Shown: positions 1 to 5,550, counted from the stretch's first letter. The stretch: 6,039 nucleotides of DNA from Clostridium sp. CAG:273 (GCA_000438355.1 FR901500.1:20534-26572); one strand, 5' to 3'. The notes: a model not told the origin generated them from the letters alone. A program made the numbers and translations.

Positions 1-251
1 TTTTTTAACTCTAAATATTTTTTTGTTCTTACTATATTCCAATTTATGTTTAGTATTTGTTCAGAATTTTTTAGATTTAATTTTTTTACTAGTGTTTCCA
101 CTTTTTCTTTTATATTTGTTTCTAATAATGTAACTATTTTATTTTCTTTATTTATTTCTTCATTTAAATATGGAAGCAACATTGTAACTAAGTGCCAATC
201 ACTTACATAAAAACTACAAAGTTTAGTTGTTTTTCTGCTTACTTTTTCCAT
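1..251 (-). CDS. Unrecognised protein, N-terminal fragment (runs off left edge)
   Basis: An open frame reads leftward from an ATG at 251 to the window edge with no stop, giving 83 complete codons of a longer protein. The start is supported by AGGGGG (261-266) nine bases upstream and by a strong promoter beyond it. The protein begins MEKVSRKTTKLCSFYVSDWH and continues with a hydrophobic stretch (LVTMLLPYL, about residues 22-30). A charged, Lys/Glu-rich and probably helical part with regular Leu/Ile spacing follows to about residue 65, then an NWNIVR segment. There is no signal peptide. I do not recognise the family. The order 'FYVS..HL...LLPYL' followed by a short beta-like VTLLETN segment loosely resembles the start of MEDS-type sensory domains, but this is only a resemblance. 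Its position divergent to spoIIR and its upstream Spo0A-box-like site leave open a link to sporulation. I am confident it is a gene, not of its function. Confidence 0.75.
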   Translation of the reverse strand, partial: MEKVSRKTTKLCSFYVSDWHLVTMLLPYLNEEINKENKIVTLLETNIKEKVETLVKKLNLKNSEQILNINWNIVRTKKYLELK

Positions 252-283
252 TCTTTAAATCCCCCTAAATAATTATTTGTTAC

Positions 284-300
284 ATGGTAAATTTTACCAT
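284..300. promoter_or_regulatory. Perfect 17-bp palindrome overlapping the -10 element (candidate operator)
   Basis: ATGGTAAA-T-TTTACCAT is an inverted repeat of 8 bp around a single central base. It covers the -10 hexamer and reaches the expected start site of the minus-strand gene beginning at 251, a place where a bound repressor would block RNA polymerase. A 12-base part of it (289-300) recurs at 360-371. The palindrome is seen directly; its role as an operator and the protein that might bind it are inference. Confidence 0.5.
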
Positions 301-319
301 TTTATTACAAATGTGTCAA
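291..319 (-). promoter_or_regulatory. Sigma-A promoter of the minus-strand gene at 251
   Basis: Read on the minus strand: perfect -35 TTGACA (319-314), a 17-bp spacer, and -10 TAAAAT (296-291) preceded by TGG, an extended -10. The expected start is near 284-285, giving a leader of about 33 bases before the ATG at 251. This is one of the best promoter matches in the window. The -10 lies inside the palindrome at 284-300, so strong intrinsic activity is probably regulated. Confidence 0.7.
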
Positions 320-348
320 GAATATTACAAGGTAATCGTATCCTTTAT

Positions 349-355
349 TTCGACA
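349..355 (-). promoter_or_regulatory. Spo0A-box-like heptamer
   Basis: TGTCGAA on the minus strand matches the core Spo0A recognition heptamer exactly. It sits about 65-70 bp upstream of the predicted start of the minus-strand gene, a distance at which Spo0A can act at some Bacillus promoters. A single heptamer is expected by chance in a sequence of this size and composition about once in two windows, so this is suggestive only. It lies 145 bp upstream of spoIIR, on the other side. Confidence 0.3.
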
Positions 356-359
356 TTAA

Positions 360-371
360 AAATTTTACCAT
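360..371 (-). repeat. Second copy of ATGGTAAAATTT
   Basis: The 12-mer ATGGTAAAATTT (minus strand) is identical to the one at 289-300 inside the palindrome. The two copies are 71 bp apart and flank the promoter and the Spo0A-box-like site. This copy lacks the other palindrome arm and has no -35 element at the right distance. It may be an auxiliary binding site for the same regulator, or chance in AT-rich DNA. Confidence 0.4.
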
Positions 372-375
372 GTTT

Positions 376-404
376 GTATATTTTTTTTATTTTAGTAAAT
401 AATT
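376..404 (+). promoter_or_regulatory. Weak candidate sigma-F promoter for spoIIR
   Basis: GTATA (376-380) followed after 14 bp by GTAAATAAT (395-403) partly matches the forespore sigma-F pattern (about GYATA, then GGnnAnAnT); the second G is missing and the spacer may be slightly short. It would start transcription about 90 bases before spoIIR. It is listed because spoIIR is a known sigma-F target and I saw nothing better; the sequence is too AT-rich for a firm call. Confidence 0.2.
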
Positions 405-499
405 TTATTAAATTGCTTTTATTTAATAACTAGGATTAATTTTATAAAACTTACTTTTATAAACATGTATATTTTAAAATTAGAAAGGATTGATATTTT

Positions 500-1162
500 A
501 TGAATAAATTTATATCTATTGTAAAATCATCTGTATTTAAACGTTTGATTATTGTTCTTTTACTTCTTATTTTATTTATATTCATTTCTGCCATTTCTTA
601 TGTAAGCGCCGTTTCTAATAATATTGCAAATGGTGTTTTTAGACTTCATGTAATAGCAAATAGCGATAGTCCAGAAGACCAAAATTTAAAATATATTGTT
701 CGTGATGAATTAATAAAATATATGAATACACTTGCTAAAGATTGCAATTCTAAGCAAGAAGTAATAGAAATAGCTAAAAATAATATTTCTAATTTTGAAA
801 ACATAGCTAAAAAGACTATTAAAGATAATGGTTTTAATTATAATGTTACAGTCGAAATAGGTAATTTTGACTTTCCTACAAAAACCTACGGAGATATAAC
901 TTTACCTGCCGGAACATATGACTCTTTAAAAATAAAAATTGGAAAATCTGAAGGTCAAAATTGGTGGTGTGTAATGTTTCCACCTTTATGCTTTGTAGAT
1001 GTTACAACTGGAATTGTACCAGAAGAGTCAAAAAAAGAAATGAAAGAAGCTATGCCAGAAGAAGAATATAGTTTAATTAGTAATACAAATAATTCTGAAG
1101 TTAATTTTAAATTTAAATTAATAGAATTTTTTGAAAATATAAAGTTAATGGCTAAAAAATAG
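500..1162 (+). CDS. spoIIR: Stage II sporulation protein R (SpoIIR), intercompartmental signal
   Basis: SpoIIR is made in the forespore and exported into the intermembrane space. There it activates the mother-cell protease SpoIIGA, which cleaves pro-sigma-E. The 220-residue length is normal for the family. Residues 15-38 form one very hydrophobic segment after a short basic N-terminus (K3, K9, K14, R15), fitting a signal or anchor sequence. Two family hallmarks are visible: FRLHVIANSDSPEDQ at about 47-61, followed by the LK..VRDE helix, and NWWCVMFPPLCFVD at 154-167. The C-terminal 50 residues are charged and variable. The start ATG has AGAAAGGA (482-489) 10 bases upstream. In other spore formers it is transcribed by sigma-F; only a weak candidate promoter is seen here. 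murA follows 86 bp downstream but has its own promoter, so the two are probably expressed at different times. Confidence 0.95.
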   Translation: MNKFISIVKSSVFKRLIIVLLLLILFIFISAISYVSAVSNNIANGVFRLHVIANSDSPEDQNLKYIVRDELIKYMNTLAKDCNSKQEVIEIAKNNISNFENIAKKTIKDNGFNYNVTVEIGNFDFPTKTYGDITLPAGTYDSLKIKIGKSEGQNWWCVMFPPLCFVDVTTGIVPEESKKEMKEAMPEEEYSLISNTNNSEVNFKFKLIEFFENIKLMAKK

Positions 1163-1164
1163 TC

Positions 1165-1193
1165 TTGTAAATTATAATAATTTATGGTATATA
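1165..1193 (+). promoter_or_regulatory. Sigma-A promoter of murA
   Basis: TTGTAA (1165-1170), a 17-bp spacer, and TATATA (1188-1193) preceded by TGG (extended -10). It begins only three bases after the spoIIR stop, with an expected start near 1200. This separates vegetative expression of murA-walJ-rlmH from sporulation-specific expression of spoIIR. Confidence 0.6.
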
Positions 1194-1197
1194 TTAG

Positions 1198-1222
1198 AAG
1201 TAGAATACTATGTATTCTATTT
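1198..1222 (+). other. Stem-loop at the murA transcript start / end of spoIIR
   Basis: TAGAATAC (1201-1208) and GTATTCTA (1212-1219) form a perfect 8-bp stem with a TAT loop, extendable by three outer pairs (one G-U), followed by a T-rich run. As RNA it could be a weak terminator for spoIIR transcripts. From the murA promoter it would form a hairpin at the very 5' end of the mRNA, where such structures can protect against decay. The stem has few G-C pairs, so termination would be inefficient. It also buries an ATG at 1210, which argues against that ATG as the murA start. Confidence 0.4.
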
Positions 1223-1236
1223 TTAATTTGACCAAT

Positions 1237-1242
1237 GGGGGA
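1237..1242 (+). promoter_or_regulatory. Ribosome binding site that sets the murA TTG start
   Basis: GGGGGA lies six bases before an in-frame TTG at 1249. No comparable site precedes the ATG at 1210. Starting at TTG gives MDKLVINGP..LKGEVNISGAKN, which aligns with the usual MurA N-terminus and removes a 13-residue extension the family lacks. Confidence 0.75.
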
Positions 1243-1248
1243 ATTATT

Positions 1249-2508
1249 TTGGATAAATTAGTTATAAACGGACCAACTAGGCTAAAGGGTGAAGTTAACA
1301 TTAGTGGAGCAAAAAATGCTGCAGTTGCAATACTTCCAGCTACATTGTTAATAAATGGAATCTGTAAAATAGAGAATATGCCCAATATTAGTGATGTAAA
1401 AATATATTGTAAAATATTAGAAGAACTAGGTGCAAAAATAACTTGGACAAGTGAAAATGAAATAACTGTAGATACAAGAAATATTAGTTGTAAAAATGTT
1501 CCTATAGATATGACAAGTAAATTTAGAGCTTCTTATTATTTATTAGGTTCACTTCTTGGTAGATGCGGTTCTGCTGAAGTTGGTGTGCCTGGTGGATGTA
1601 AATTAGGTGCAAGACCTATAGACCAACACATAAAAGGATTTGAAGCTTTAGGTACAAAAGTAGAGGTAACAGGTGGAAAAATTATTGCTAAAGCAAAAAA
1701 ATTAACAGGAACACATATTTATATGGATATTGTTTCTGTTGGTGCAACTATAAATGTAATGTTAGCAAGCGTTTTAGCTGAAGGAACAACAACAATAGAT
1801 AACCCTGCTAAAGAGCCTCATATTGTTGATGTTGCTAACTTTTTAAATACAATGGGAGCAGATATCCGCGGTGCAGGTACAGATGTTATAAAAATAAATG
1901 GTGTTAAAGAATTATCTGGAAATATTACATATTCAGTTGTTCCAGACCAAATAGAAGCTGGTACATTTATGCTTGCAGCAGTTGCCTCAAGGGGAGACAT
2001 CTTAATTAAGAATTGCGTTGCAGAACATTTAGACTCTGTTATAGCAAAAATAGTAGAAATTGGTGCCAATGTAGAGGACTTAGGTGATTCTATTCATGTA
2101 TGGATGAATAAAAGACCTTCAAAAGCAGTTATAAAAACATTACCTTATCCAGGCTTTCCAACAGACTTACAACCTCAAATGGGAGTATGTTTATCTTTGT
2201 CTGATGGAACAAGTATAATTAATGAAAGTATTTGGGAATCACGTTTCCAATATACAGAAGAACTTAATAAAATGGGTGCCAAAATAACAGCTCAGGGTAA
2301 ATCTGCTATTTTTGAAGGAGTAAAAGGTTTAACTGGTGCTCCTGTTTATATGACAGATTTACGCGCTGGTGCGGCATTAATTATTGCTGGAATTACAGCA
2401 AATGGTACTACTGAAGTTTATAATTTGGACCATATAGATAGAGGTTATGAAAATATAGAAGAAAAATTTAGAAAACTTGGAGCAAAAATTCAAAGAGTCT
2501 CTGAGTAA
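1249..2508 (+). CDS. murA: UDP-N-acetylglucosamine 1-carboxyvinyltransferase (MurA)
   Basis: MurA transfers enolpyruvate from phosphoenolpyruvate to UDP-GlcNAc, the first committed step of peptidoglycan synthesis, in the cytoplasm. From the TTG start it is 419 residues, the standard length. The fold is two EPSP-synthase-like halves. Visible active-site residues (my numbering) are Lys22-Asn23 in SGAKNAA; Cys117 in the mobile loop PGGCKLGARPID; Asp306 in GFPTDLQPQ; Arg372 in TDLRAGAAL; and Arg398 in HIDRGYENIEEK. The loop Cys is the residue alkylated by fosfomycin, and its retention predicts a fosfomycin-sensitive enzyme. Firmicutes often carry two paralogues (MurAA/MurA1 and MurAB/MurZ); I cannot tell from this window which one this is. 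It starts the murA-walJ-rlmH run, with 38 bp and no terminator before walJ. An upstream in-frame ATG at 1210 is the alternative start. Confidence 0.95.
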   Translation: MDKLVINGPTRLKGEVNISGAKNAAVAILPATLLINGICKIENMPNISDVKIYCKILEELGAKITWTSENEITVDTRNISCKNVPIDMTSKFRASYYLLGSLLGRCGSAEVGVPGGCKLGARPIDQHIKGFEALGTKVEVTGGKIIAKAKKLTGTHIYMDIVSVGATINVMLASVLAEGTTTIDNPAKEPHIVDVANFLNTMGADIRGAGTDVIKINGVKELSGNITYSVVPDQIEAGTFMLAAVASRGDILIKNCVAEHLDSVIAKIVEIGANVEDLGDSIHVWMNKRPSKAVIKTLPYPGFPTDLQPQMGVCLSLSDGTSIINESIWESRFQYTEELNKMGAKITAQGKSAIFEGVKGLTGAPVYMTDLRAGAALIIAGITANGTTEVYNLDHIDRGYENIEEKFRKLGAKIQRVSE

Positions 2509-2546
2509 AATAAAAAAACAGAAGAGCAAAAGCAGAGGAATTTATT

Positions 2547-3341
2547 ATGTTTAAATTTTGTAGTTTATATAGTGGAAGTTCAGGAAATAGCTTATTTATA
2601 GAAAACAATAATGCAAAGATATTAATTGATGCTGGCGAAAGTGCCAAAAAAATAGTAGAAGCTTTAACCAGCATACAAGTTGATGTTAAAGATATAGATG
2701 CAATTTTAGTAACACATGAGCATAAAGACCATGTAAAAGGATTAGGTACACTTTCTCAAAAATATAATATACCTGTTTATGCAACTCAAGAAACTTGGGA
2801 TGCAATGCCTGATCAAAGCACTAAAGTCAGTGACTCTAACAAAAATAATTTTATACCATATGAAGATTTTTCAATTAAGGATTTAGTAATTTCTCCTTTT
2901 AAAATACCACATGATGCTGCTAATCCTTGTGGTTACAATATTTCTTTTAAAAAAGAAAAAATTAGTATTGCAACAGATCTTGGACATATTACTGAAGATA
3001 TTTTCCATAGATTAGAAAAAAGTTCATTTGTTTTATTAGAATCAAACTATGAGCCAAAAATGCTAGATGTTTCATCATATCCCTATGTTTTAAAGCAAAG
3101 AATTAAAGGTCCTAAGGGACATCTTTCTAACCAAATGGCTGGAAAAACCATTTCTAGTTTAATTAGTACCGGTTTAAAAACAGTAATGCTAGGTCATTTA
3201 AGTAAAGAAAACAACTTTCCAGAACTTGCGTATAAAACAGTTGTTGAAGAACTGATAGCAAATAACTTTGACGAAAATTCAATTAAACTTGGTGTTGCAA
3301 GCAGACATAAACCTGGTCCAGTTATAGAAATTGCAAGTTAG
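2547..3341 (+). CDS. walJ: Metallo-beta-lactamase-fold hydrolase, WalJ/YycJ family
   Basis: This is a 264-residue single-domain metallo-beta-lactamase-fold protein of the YycJ/WalJ type, expected to be a cytoplasmic metal-dependent nuclease; Bacillus YycJ has been linked to exonuclease activity and mutation avoidance. Visible features are the opening strand FCSLYSGSSGNS (residues 4-15), LIDAG with Asp28, and the metal-binding motif THEHKDH (His57, His59, Asp61, His62). Later likely ligands are His122 in IPHDA, Asp144 in ATDLGH, and His217 in LGHLSKEN. The family stretch LKQRIKGPKGHLSN lies at 182-195. The start ATG has AGAGGA 8-9 bases upstream. In Bacillus, yycJ closes the walRK operon, with rlmH a short distance downstream. 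Here the two-component genes are absent, but walJ still precedes rlmH by 11 bp, so the same neighbourhood is partly kept. The substrate is not shown by the sequence. Confidence 0.9.
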   Translation: MFKFCSLYSGSSGNSLFIENNNAKILIDAGESAKKIVEALTSIQVDVKDIDAILVTHEHKDHVKGLGTLSQKYNIPVYATQETWDAMPDQSTKVSDSNKNNFIPYEDFSIKDLVISPFKIPHDAANPCGYNISFKKEKISIATDLGHITEDIFHRLEKSSFVLLESNYEPKMLDVSSYPYVLKQRIKGPKGHLSNQMAGKTISSLISTGLKTVMLGHLSKENNFPELAYKTVVEELIANNFDENSIKLGVASRHKPGPVIEIAS

Positions 3342-3352
3342 GGAGTTGTTAT

Positions 3353-3835
3353 ATGTTACATATTAATATTATTTGTATAGGCAAATTAAAAGAACAATAT
3401 TTAAAAGATGCTTTAAATGAATATTCTAAAAGACTTTATAAATATTGTTCTTTAAAAATTATAGAACTTCCTGATGAAAAGGTACCAGAAAATTTAAATG
3501 CTAATATTATAAATAAAATTAAAGAAATTGAAAGTAATAATATTCTTTCACATATAAAAAATAATTCTTATACAATAGCATTAGACTTACATGGAAAACA
3601 ACTTTCATCTGAAGAATTTTCATTAAAAATAGAAAATATAGCTTTAAATAATAATAGTAATATAAACTTTATTATCGGTGGAACATTGGGCTTGTCTGAT
3701 AAATTGTTAAAACAAGCTACAGAATTAATTTCTTTTTCTAAAATGACTTTTCCACATCAATTAATAAGAATCTTTTTATTAGAACAAATATTTAGAGCTT
3801 TTAAAATTCTATCTAATGAGAAATATCATCATTAA
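3353..3835 (+). CDS. rlmH: 23S rRNA (pseudouridine-1915 N3) methyltransferase RlmH
   Basis: RlmH is a small SPOUT-class, SAM-dependent enzyme that methylates N3 of pseudouridine 1915 in helix 69 of 23S rRNA, acting on assembled 70S ribosomes. It works as a homodimer with a trefoil-knot active site. The 160 residues match the family length. Signatures are INIICIGKLKE at the N-terminus, ALDLHGKQLSSEEF (76-89), and the SAM-binding knot FIIGGTLGLSD (106-116). The strongly conserved SFSKMTFPHQLIRIFLLEQI (127-146) is followed by RAF (148-150), with the terminal YHH (158-160) expected at the active site. The ribosome binding site GGGAG (3341-3345) overlaps the last base of the walJ stop codon, so translation is probably coupled to walJ. 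No convincing terminator follows directly. N- and K-rich insertions around 48-72 and 97-104 reflect the AT-rich genome. Confidence 0.96.
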   Translation: MLHINIICIGKLKEQYLKDALNEYSKRLYKYCSLKIIELPDEKVPENLNANIINKIKEIESNNILSHIKNNSYTIALDLHGKQLSSEEFSLKIENIALNNNSNINFIIGGTLGLSDKLLKQATELISFSKMTFPHQLIRIFLLEQIFRAFKILSNEKYHH

Positions 3836-3846
3836 TATATATTTTG

Positions 3847-4007
3847 ATTGTAGCAGAAACTTCTATACACTTTTCTAACTGTATTTTTTTCCTATATATT
3901 GGGGGCTAGGAACAAATTAAACTTAATTATTTATGTAAAATTTTTAAAGGTACTTTTCTTTTAGGGGTTACAAATTGAAAGACATAAATAAAGTTTTCTG
4001 CTACAAT
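3847..4007. repeat. 161-bp segment bounded by a 16-bp imperfect inverted repeat
   Basis: Positions 3847-3862 (ATTGTAGCAGAAACTT) pair with 3991-4007 as 16 base pairs with one bulged T; the outer 12 are uninterrupted. Between the arms are 128 bp without an ORF. They include a smaller hairpin TTCCTA / TAGGAA (3889-3894 with 3907-3912) whose loop carries TTGGGGG. The layout fits either a non-autonomous insertion element (MITE) with terminal inverted repeats or a non-coding RNA closed by a long basal stem. Against a MITE, I see no target-site duplication outside the arms. Against an independent RNA, I see no good promoter or U-tract. It begins only 12 bases after the rlmH stop. I do not recognise a family. 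Confidence 0.5.
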
Positions 4008-4089
4008 AGTAAAAACAAAATTATTTTTAATTAATCTCTTATATTTTATCTTTAGTTTTATAATTTTTATTTTACTGTTACTTATTTAA

Positions 4090-4191
4090 TTATTCTGAAA
4101 TTTTCTTTAGAATTTTATAAGATACTACCTTTTCTAACATTTTTTTGATTACAAAAAACACTGAAATAAATAGAATGAATTTAATTAACAT
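4090..4191 (-). CDS. Possible 33-residue membrane peptide
   Basis: A short ORF runs leftward from ATG at 4191 to TAA at 4092-4090. The peptide starts MLIKFILFISVFFVIKKM, giving a hydrophobic segment at residues 2-15 that could enter a membrane. A basic tail follows (KKMLEKVVSYKILKKISE, net charge about +4) that could form an amphipathic helix. Support for translation is AAAGAGG (4203-4197) five bases before the ATG. Support for transcription is a TTGACA promoter 9 bp beyond the spmB stop. The hydrophobic-then-basic plan is typical of small membrane peptides, including type I toxins, but I recognise no family and see no convincing antisense RNA promoter. Short ORFs of this kind arise easily in AT-rich DNA, where random codons are rich in Ile, Phe and Lys, so it may be spurious. 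Confidence 0.35.
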   Translation of the reverse strand: MLIKFILFISVFFVIKKMLEKVVSYKILKKISE

Positions 4192-4226
4192 ATTTACCTC
4201 TTTGAAAATTAAATTTTATATTTACT

Positions 4227-4255
4227 ATATTACTCTCCTTTTTTTCATATGTCAA
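4227..4255 (-). promoter_or_regulatory. Candidate sigma-A promoter before the 33-codon ORF
   Basis: On the minus strand: perfect -35 TTGACA (4255-4250), a 17-bp spacer, and TAATAT (4232-4227), which matches the -10 consensus at four of six positions. The expected start near 4220 leaves a leader of about 28 bases before the ribosome binding site and ATG at 4191. It lies between the spmB stop and the small ORF, so it would serve nothing else in view on this strand. Confidence 0.45.
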
Positions 4256-4263
4256 CAAAAACT

Positions 4264-4791
4264 CTACGACAAAATTCGCCAAATTGCGACAGAAGCAACC
4301 ATTCCTGCTAAATCTGCCAGTAATGCTGCTAATAAAACAAACCTTGTTTTCTTTATTCCTACACATCCTGTATATACTGCAATTGTATATAGTGTAGTTT
4401 CTGTAGACCCCATAATTGTAGATGTAATTAATCCTAGAAAAGTATCTGTTCCGTATTTCTGCATAATATCAACAGCCACACCGATCGAAGCACTACCAGA
4501 TATTGGTCTTAAGAGTGCTAATGGCATAATTTCGCTAGGTATTTTTAAAATATCTGTTACTGGTGAAATAACTTTTACAATTAAGTCAATTATTCCAGAA
4601 TTTCTTAAAGCTCCAACAGCCACAAAAATTCCTATTAACGTAGGTATTAATTGAATTACTATCTGTATTCCATCTTTTGCACCATCTAAAAAAATATCAT
4701 ATACCTTTTTTCTTTCTATAATACCATATAGTATAATTATTACAATAACTACAGGAATTGCTGCTGTAGATAGATAATTAATAAATTTCAT
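4264..4791 (-). CDS. spmB: Spore maturation protein B (SpmB)
   Basis: SpmB works with SpmA in late spore maturation. Bacillus and Clostridium perfringens mutants make spores with a wetter core and lower heat resistance, but the molecular activity is unsettled. The 175 residues match the family (about 178 in Bacillus). It is an integral membrane protein: hydrophobic segments at about 8-27, 43-62, 86-110, 117-142 and 150-172 by eye. Family marks are LYGIIERKKVYDIFLDGAKDG (22-42), LALLRPISGSASIG (91-104) and MGSTETTLYTIAVYTG (127-142); the last two belong to the nucleoside-recognition/Gate-type fold. AAGGAAAG (minus, 4808-4801) lies 9 bases before the ATG. The gene follows spmA after an unusually long gap of 137 bp, so it may have some separate control. 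A TATAAT (4832-4827) in the gap lacks a matching -35. Confidence 0.94.
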   Translation of the reverse strand: MKFINYLSTAAIPVVIVIIILYGIIERKKVYDIFLDGAKDGIQIVIQLIPTLIGIFVAVGALRNSGIIDLIVKVISPVTDILKIPSEIMPLALLRPISGSASIGVAVDIMQKYGTDTFLGLITSTIMGSTETTLYTIAVYTGCVGIKKTRFVLLAALLADLAGMVASVAIWRILS

Positions 4792-4845
4792 TTATAAACA
4801 CTTTCCTTCTTATAAACTTAATGTTCATTATATAATTAGCTTTTT

Positions 4846-4856
4846 GGTTCTATTGT
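4846..4856 (-). repeat. Motif shared with the region before spmA (copy in the spmA-spmB gap)
   Basis: GGTTCTATTGT on the plus strand (ACAATAGAACC toward spmB) differs at one base from 5599-5609 upstream of spmA. Downstream of each copy, an AGC..AATT and an ATTAA.TTATAA-like string recur in the same order with small gaps. It lies about 55 bp before spmB. It could be a shared control site or the trace of a duplicated upstream region; it matches no promoter class I know. Confidence 0.3.
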
Positions 4857-4928
4857 CTTAACATTTATTTAATTTTTTTAAATTGCATTTTATTTTTTCT
4901 ATTTCTTATTTTAAATTTATCTTATAAA

Positions 4929-5510
4929 TCATTTTTTATTAGATAAATTAATTAATATCTTAGTCGCAGTAATTCCAACTATAGCAGCTATTATAGTAGC
5001 TATCCAAACAGGAAATATAATTCCACTTGGCGAATTTGAACCAAGTGAATTTCGTATAGCAATAACATTAGTTGGTATTAGTTGGAGTGAAGCTGTATTT
5101 AACACAATAAACATAACCATATAATTATTTAAAGTATCCTTAATTTTATTATCTTCCTGTAATGTTTTCATAGCTTTTAGTCCCAATGGTGTAGCAGCAT
5201 TTCCTAACCCCAAAAAATTTGCTACTATATTCATAGATATTTCTCTTTTTGCTTTTTCATTTTCTAACCTAGGAAATAAAATCTTTATTAGTGGATTTAG
5301 CATTTTGCACAATCTATCCACAAAACTTGTATTTCTTGCAATTTCCATAATCCCATTCCATAAACACATAGTGCCTAATAATGTTAAAGATAAATCAATA
5401 ACATCATTTAATGATGAAAATATTCCATTGCTTACATTTTCAATATTTCCACATAAAAATGCATAAATTACAGAAATAATAATAAATATTGGCCATATAA
5501 CATTTAACAT
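4929..5510 (-). CDS. spmA: Spore maturation protein A (SpmA)
   Basis: SpmA is the membrane partner of SpmB in spore core dehydration and heat resistance. The 193 residues match the family (about 196 in Bacillus). Hydrophobic segments are visible at about 3-20, 36-54, 93-113, 129-150 and 163-187. The most conserved stretch, ANFLGLGNAATPLGLKAM (97-114), marks the nucleoside-recognition/Gate-type domain also seen in related spore-germination and transporter-like proteins. A second family region is NNYMVMFIVLNTASLQLIP (128-146). AGGAG (minus, 5525-5521) lies 10 bases before the ATG. It precedes spmB on the same strand and diverges from abrB across 230 bp. In other spore formers this pair is under a sporulation sigma factor; I could not find a convincing sigma-E or sigma-G promoter here. 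Confidence 0.94.
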   Translation of the reverse strand: MLNVIWPIFIIISVIYAFLCGNIENVSNGIFSSLNDVIDLSLTLLGTMCLWNGIMEIARNTSFVDRLCKMLNPLIKILFPRLENEKAKREISMNIVANFLGLGNAATPLGLKAMKTLQEDNKIKDTLNNYMVMFIVLNTASLQLIPTNVIAIRNSLGSNSPSGIIFPVWIATIIAAIVGITATKILINLSNKK

Positions 5511-5532
5511 ATTCTAATTTCTCCTATAAAAT

Positions 5533-5550
5533 ACTATTCACAAAAATAGT
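5533..5550. other. Small inverted repeat in the spmA leader
   Basis: ACTATT (5533-5538) and AATAGT (5545-5550) form a 6-bp inverted repeat with a 6-base loop, just upstream of the spmA ribosome binding site. On the plus strand it is followed by TTTTTATT, but no plus-strand gene ends here. It could be a leader hairpin or a protein site for spmA; it is weak and may be chance. Confidence 0.2.

Larger units (their letters stand above)
3836..4263. other. 428-bp stretch between convergent rlmH and spmB
   Basis: No protein of ordinary size is encoded here. The stretch holds the inverted-repeat segment 3847-4007 and a possible 33-codon minus-strand ORF (4090-4191) with its promoter (both listed separately). 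It also holds a weak hairpin, ATTCTGAAA / TTTAGAAT (4092-4113, one bulged G, followed by TTTTAT), that could end rlmH transcripts inefficiently. No GC-rich terminator is seen for either flanking operon. A good Shine-Dalgarno-like AAGGAGAG on the minus strand (4240-4233) has no usable start codon after it; it falls inside the promoter spacer of the small ORF. Confidence 0.5.

Noticed and set aside
311..433. 40-codon ORF on the plus strand between the unknown gene and spoIIR
   Set aside because: It has no ribosome binding site, overlaps the minus-strand promoter and Spo0A-like box, and its composition is what AT-rich non-coding DNA gives.
1210..1248. N-terminal extension of MurA from the ATG at 1210
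   Set aside because: There is no good ribosome binding site, the ATG lies inside a stem-loop, and the 13 added residues do not fit the MurA N-terminus. TTG at 1249 has a clear site.
1818..2069. 83-codon minus-strand ORF inside murA
   Set aside because: It lies wholly antisense to conserved murA sequence, with no promoter or ribosome binding site evident.
3847..4007. Reading the inverted-repeat segment as 6S RNA or as a remnant of a named IS family
   Set aside because: The long closing stem would fit 6S RNA in size, but I see no matching central bubble, promoter or terminator. The terminal sequence matches no IS end I can recall with confidence, and no target duplication is visible.
4092..4116. 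Hairpin ATTCTGAAA / TTTAGAAT as the rlmH operon terminator
   Set aside because: The stem is AT-only apart from one G-C pair at each of two positions, it has a bulge, and it is more than 250 bp past the stop; too weak to call as a terminator.
4181..4366. 61-codon minus-strand ORF overlapping the end of spmB
   Set aside because: It is out of frame with spmB, mostly covers spmB coding sequence, and lacks a proper ribosome binding site; the AAGGAGAG nearby lies inside the ORF, not before it.
4145..4654. 169-codon plus-strand ORF opposite spmB
   Set aside because: It is the antisense reading of spmB, whose protein has clear family motifs; the ORF starts at TTG without a ribosome binding site and its product resembles nothing I know.
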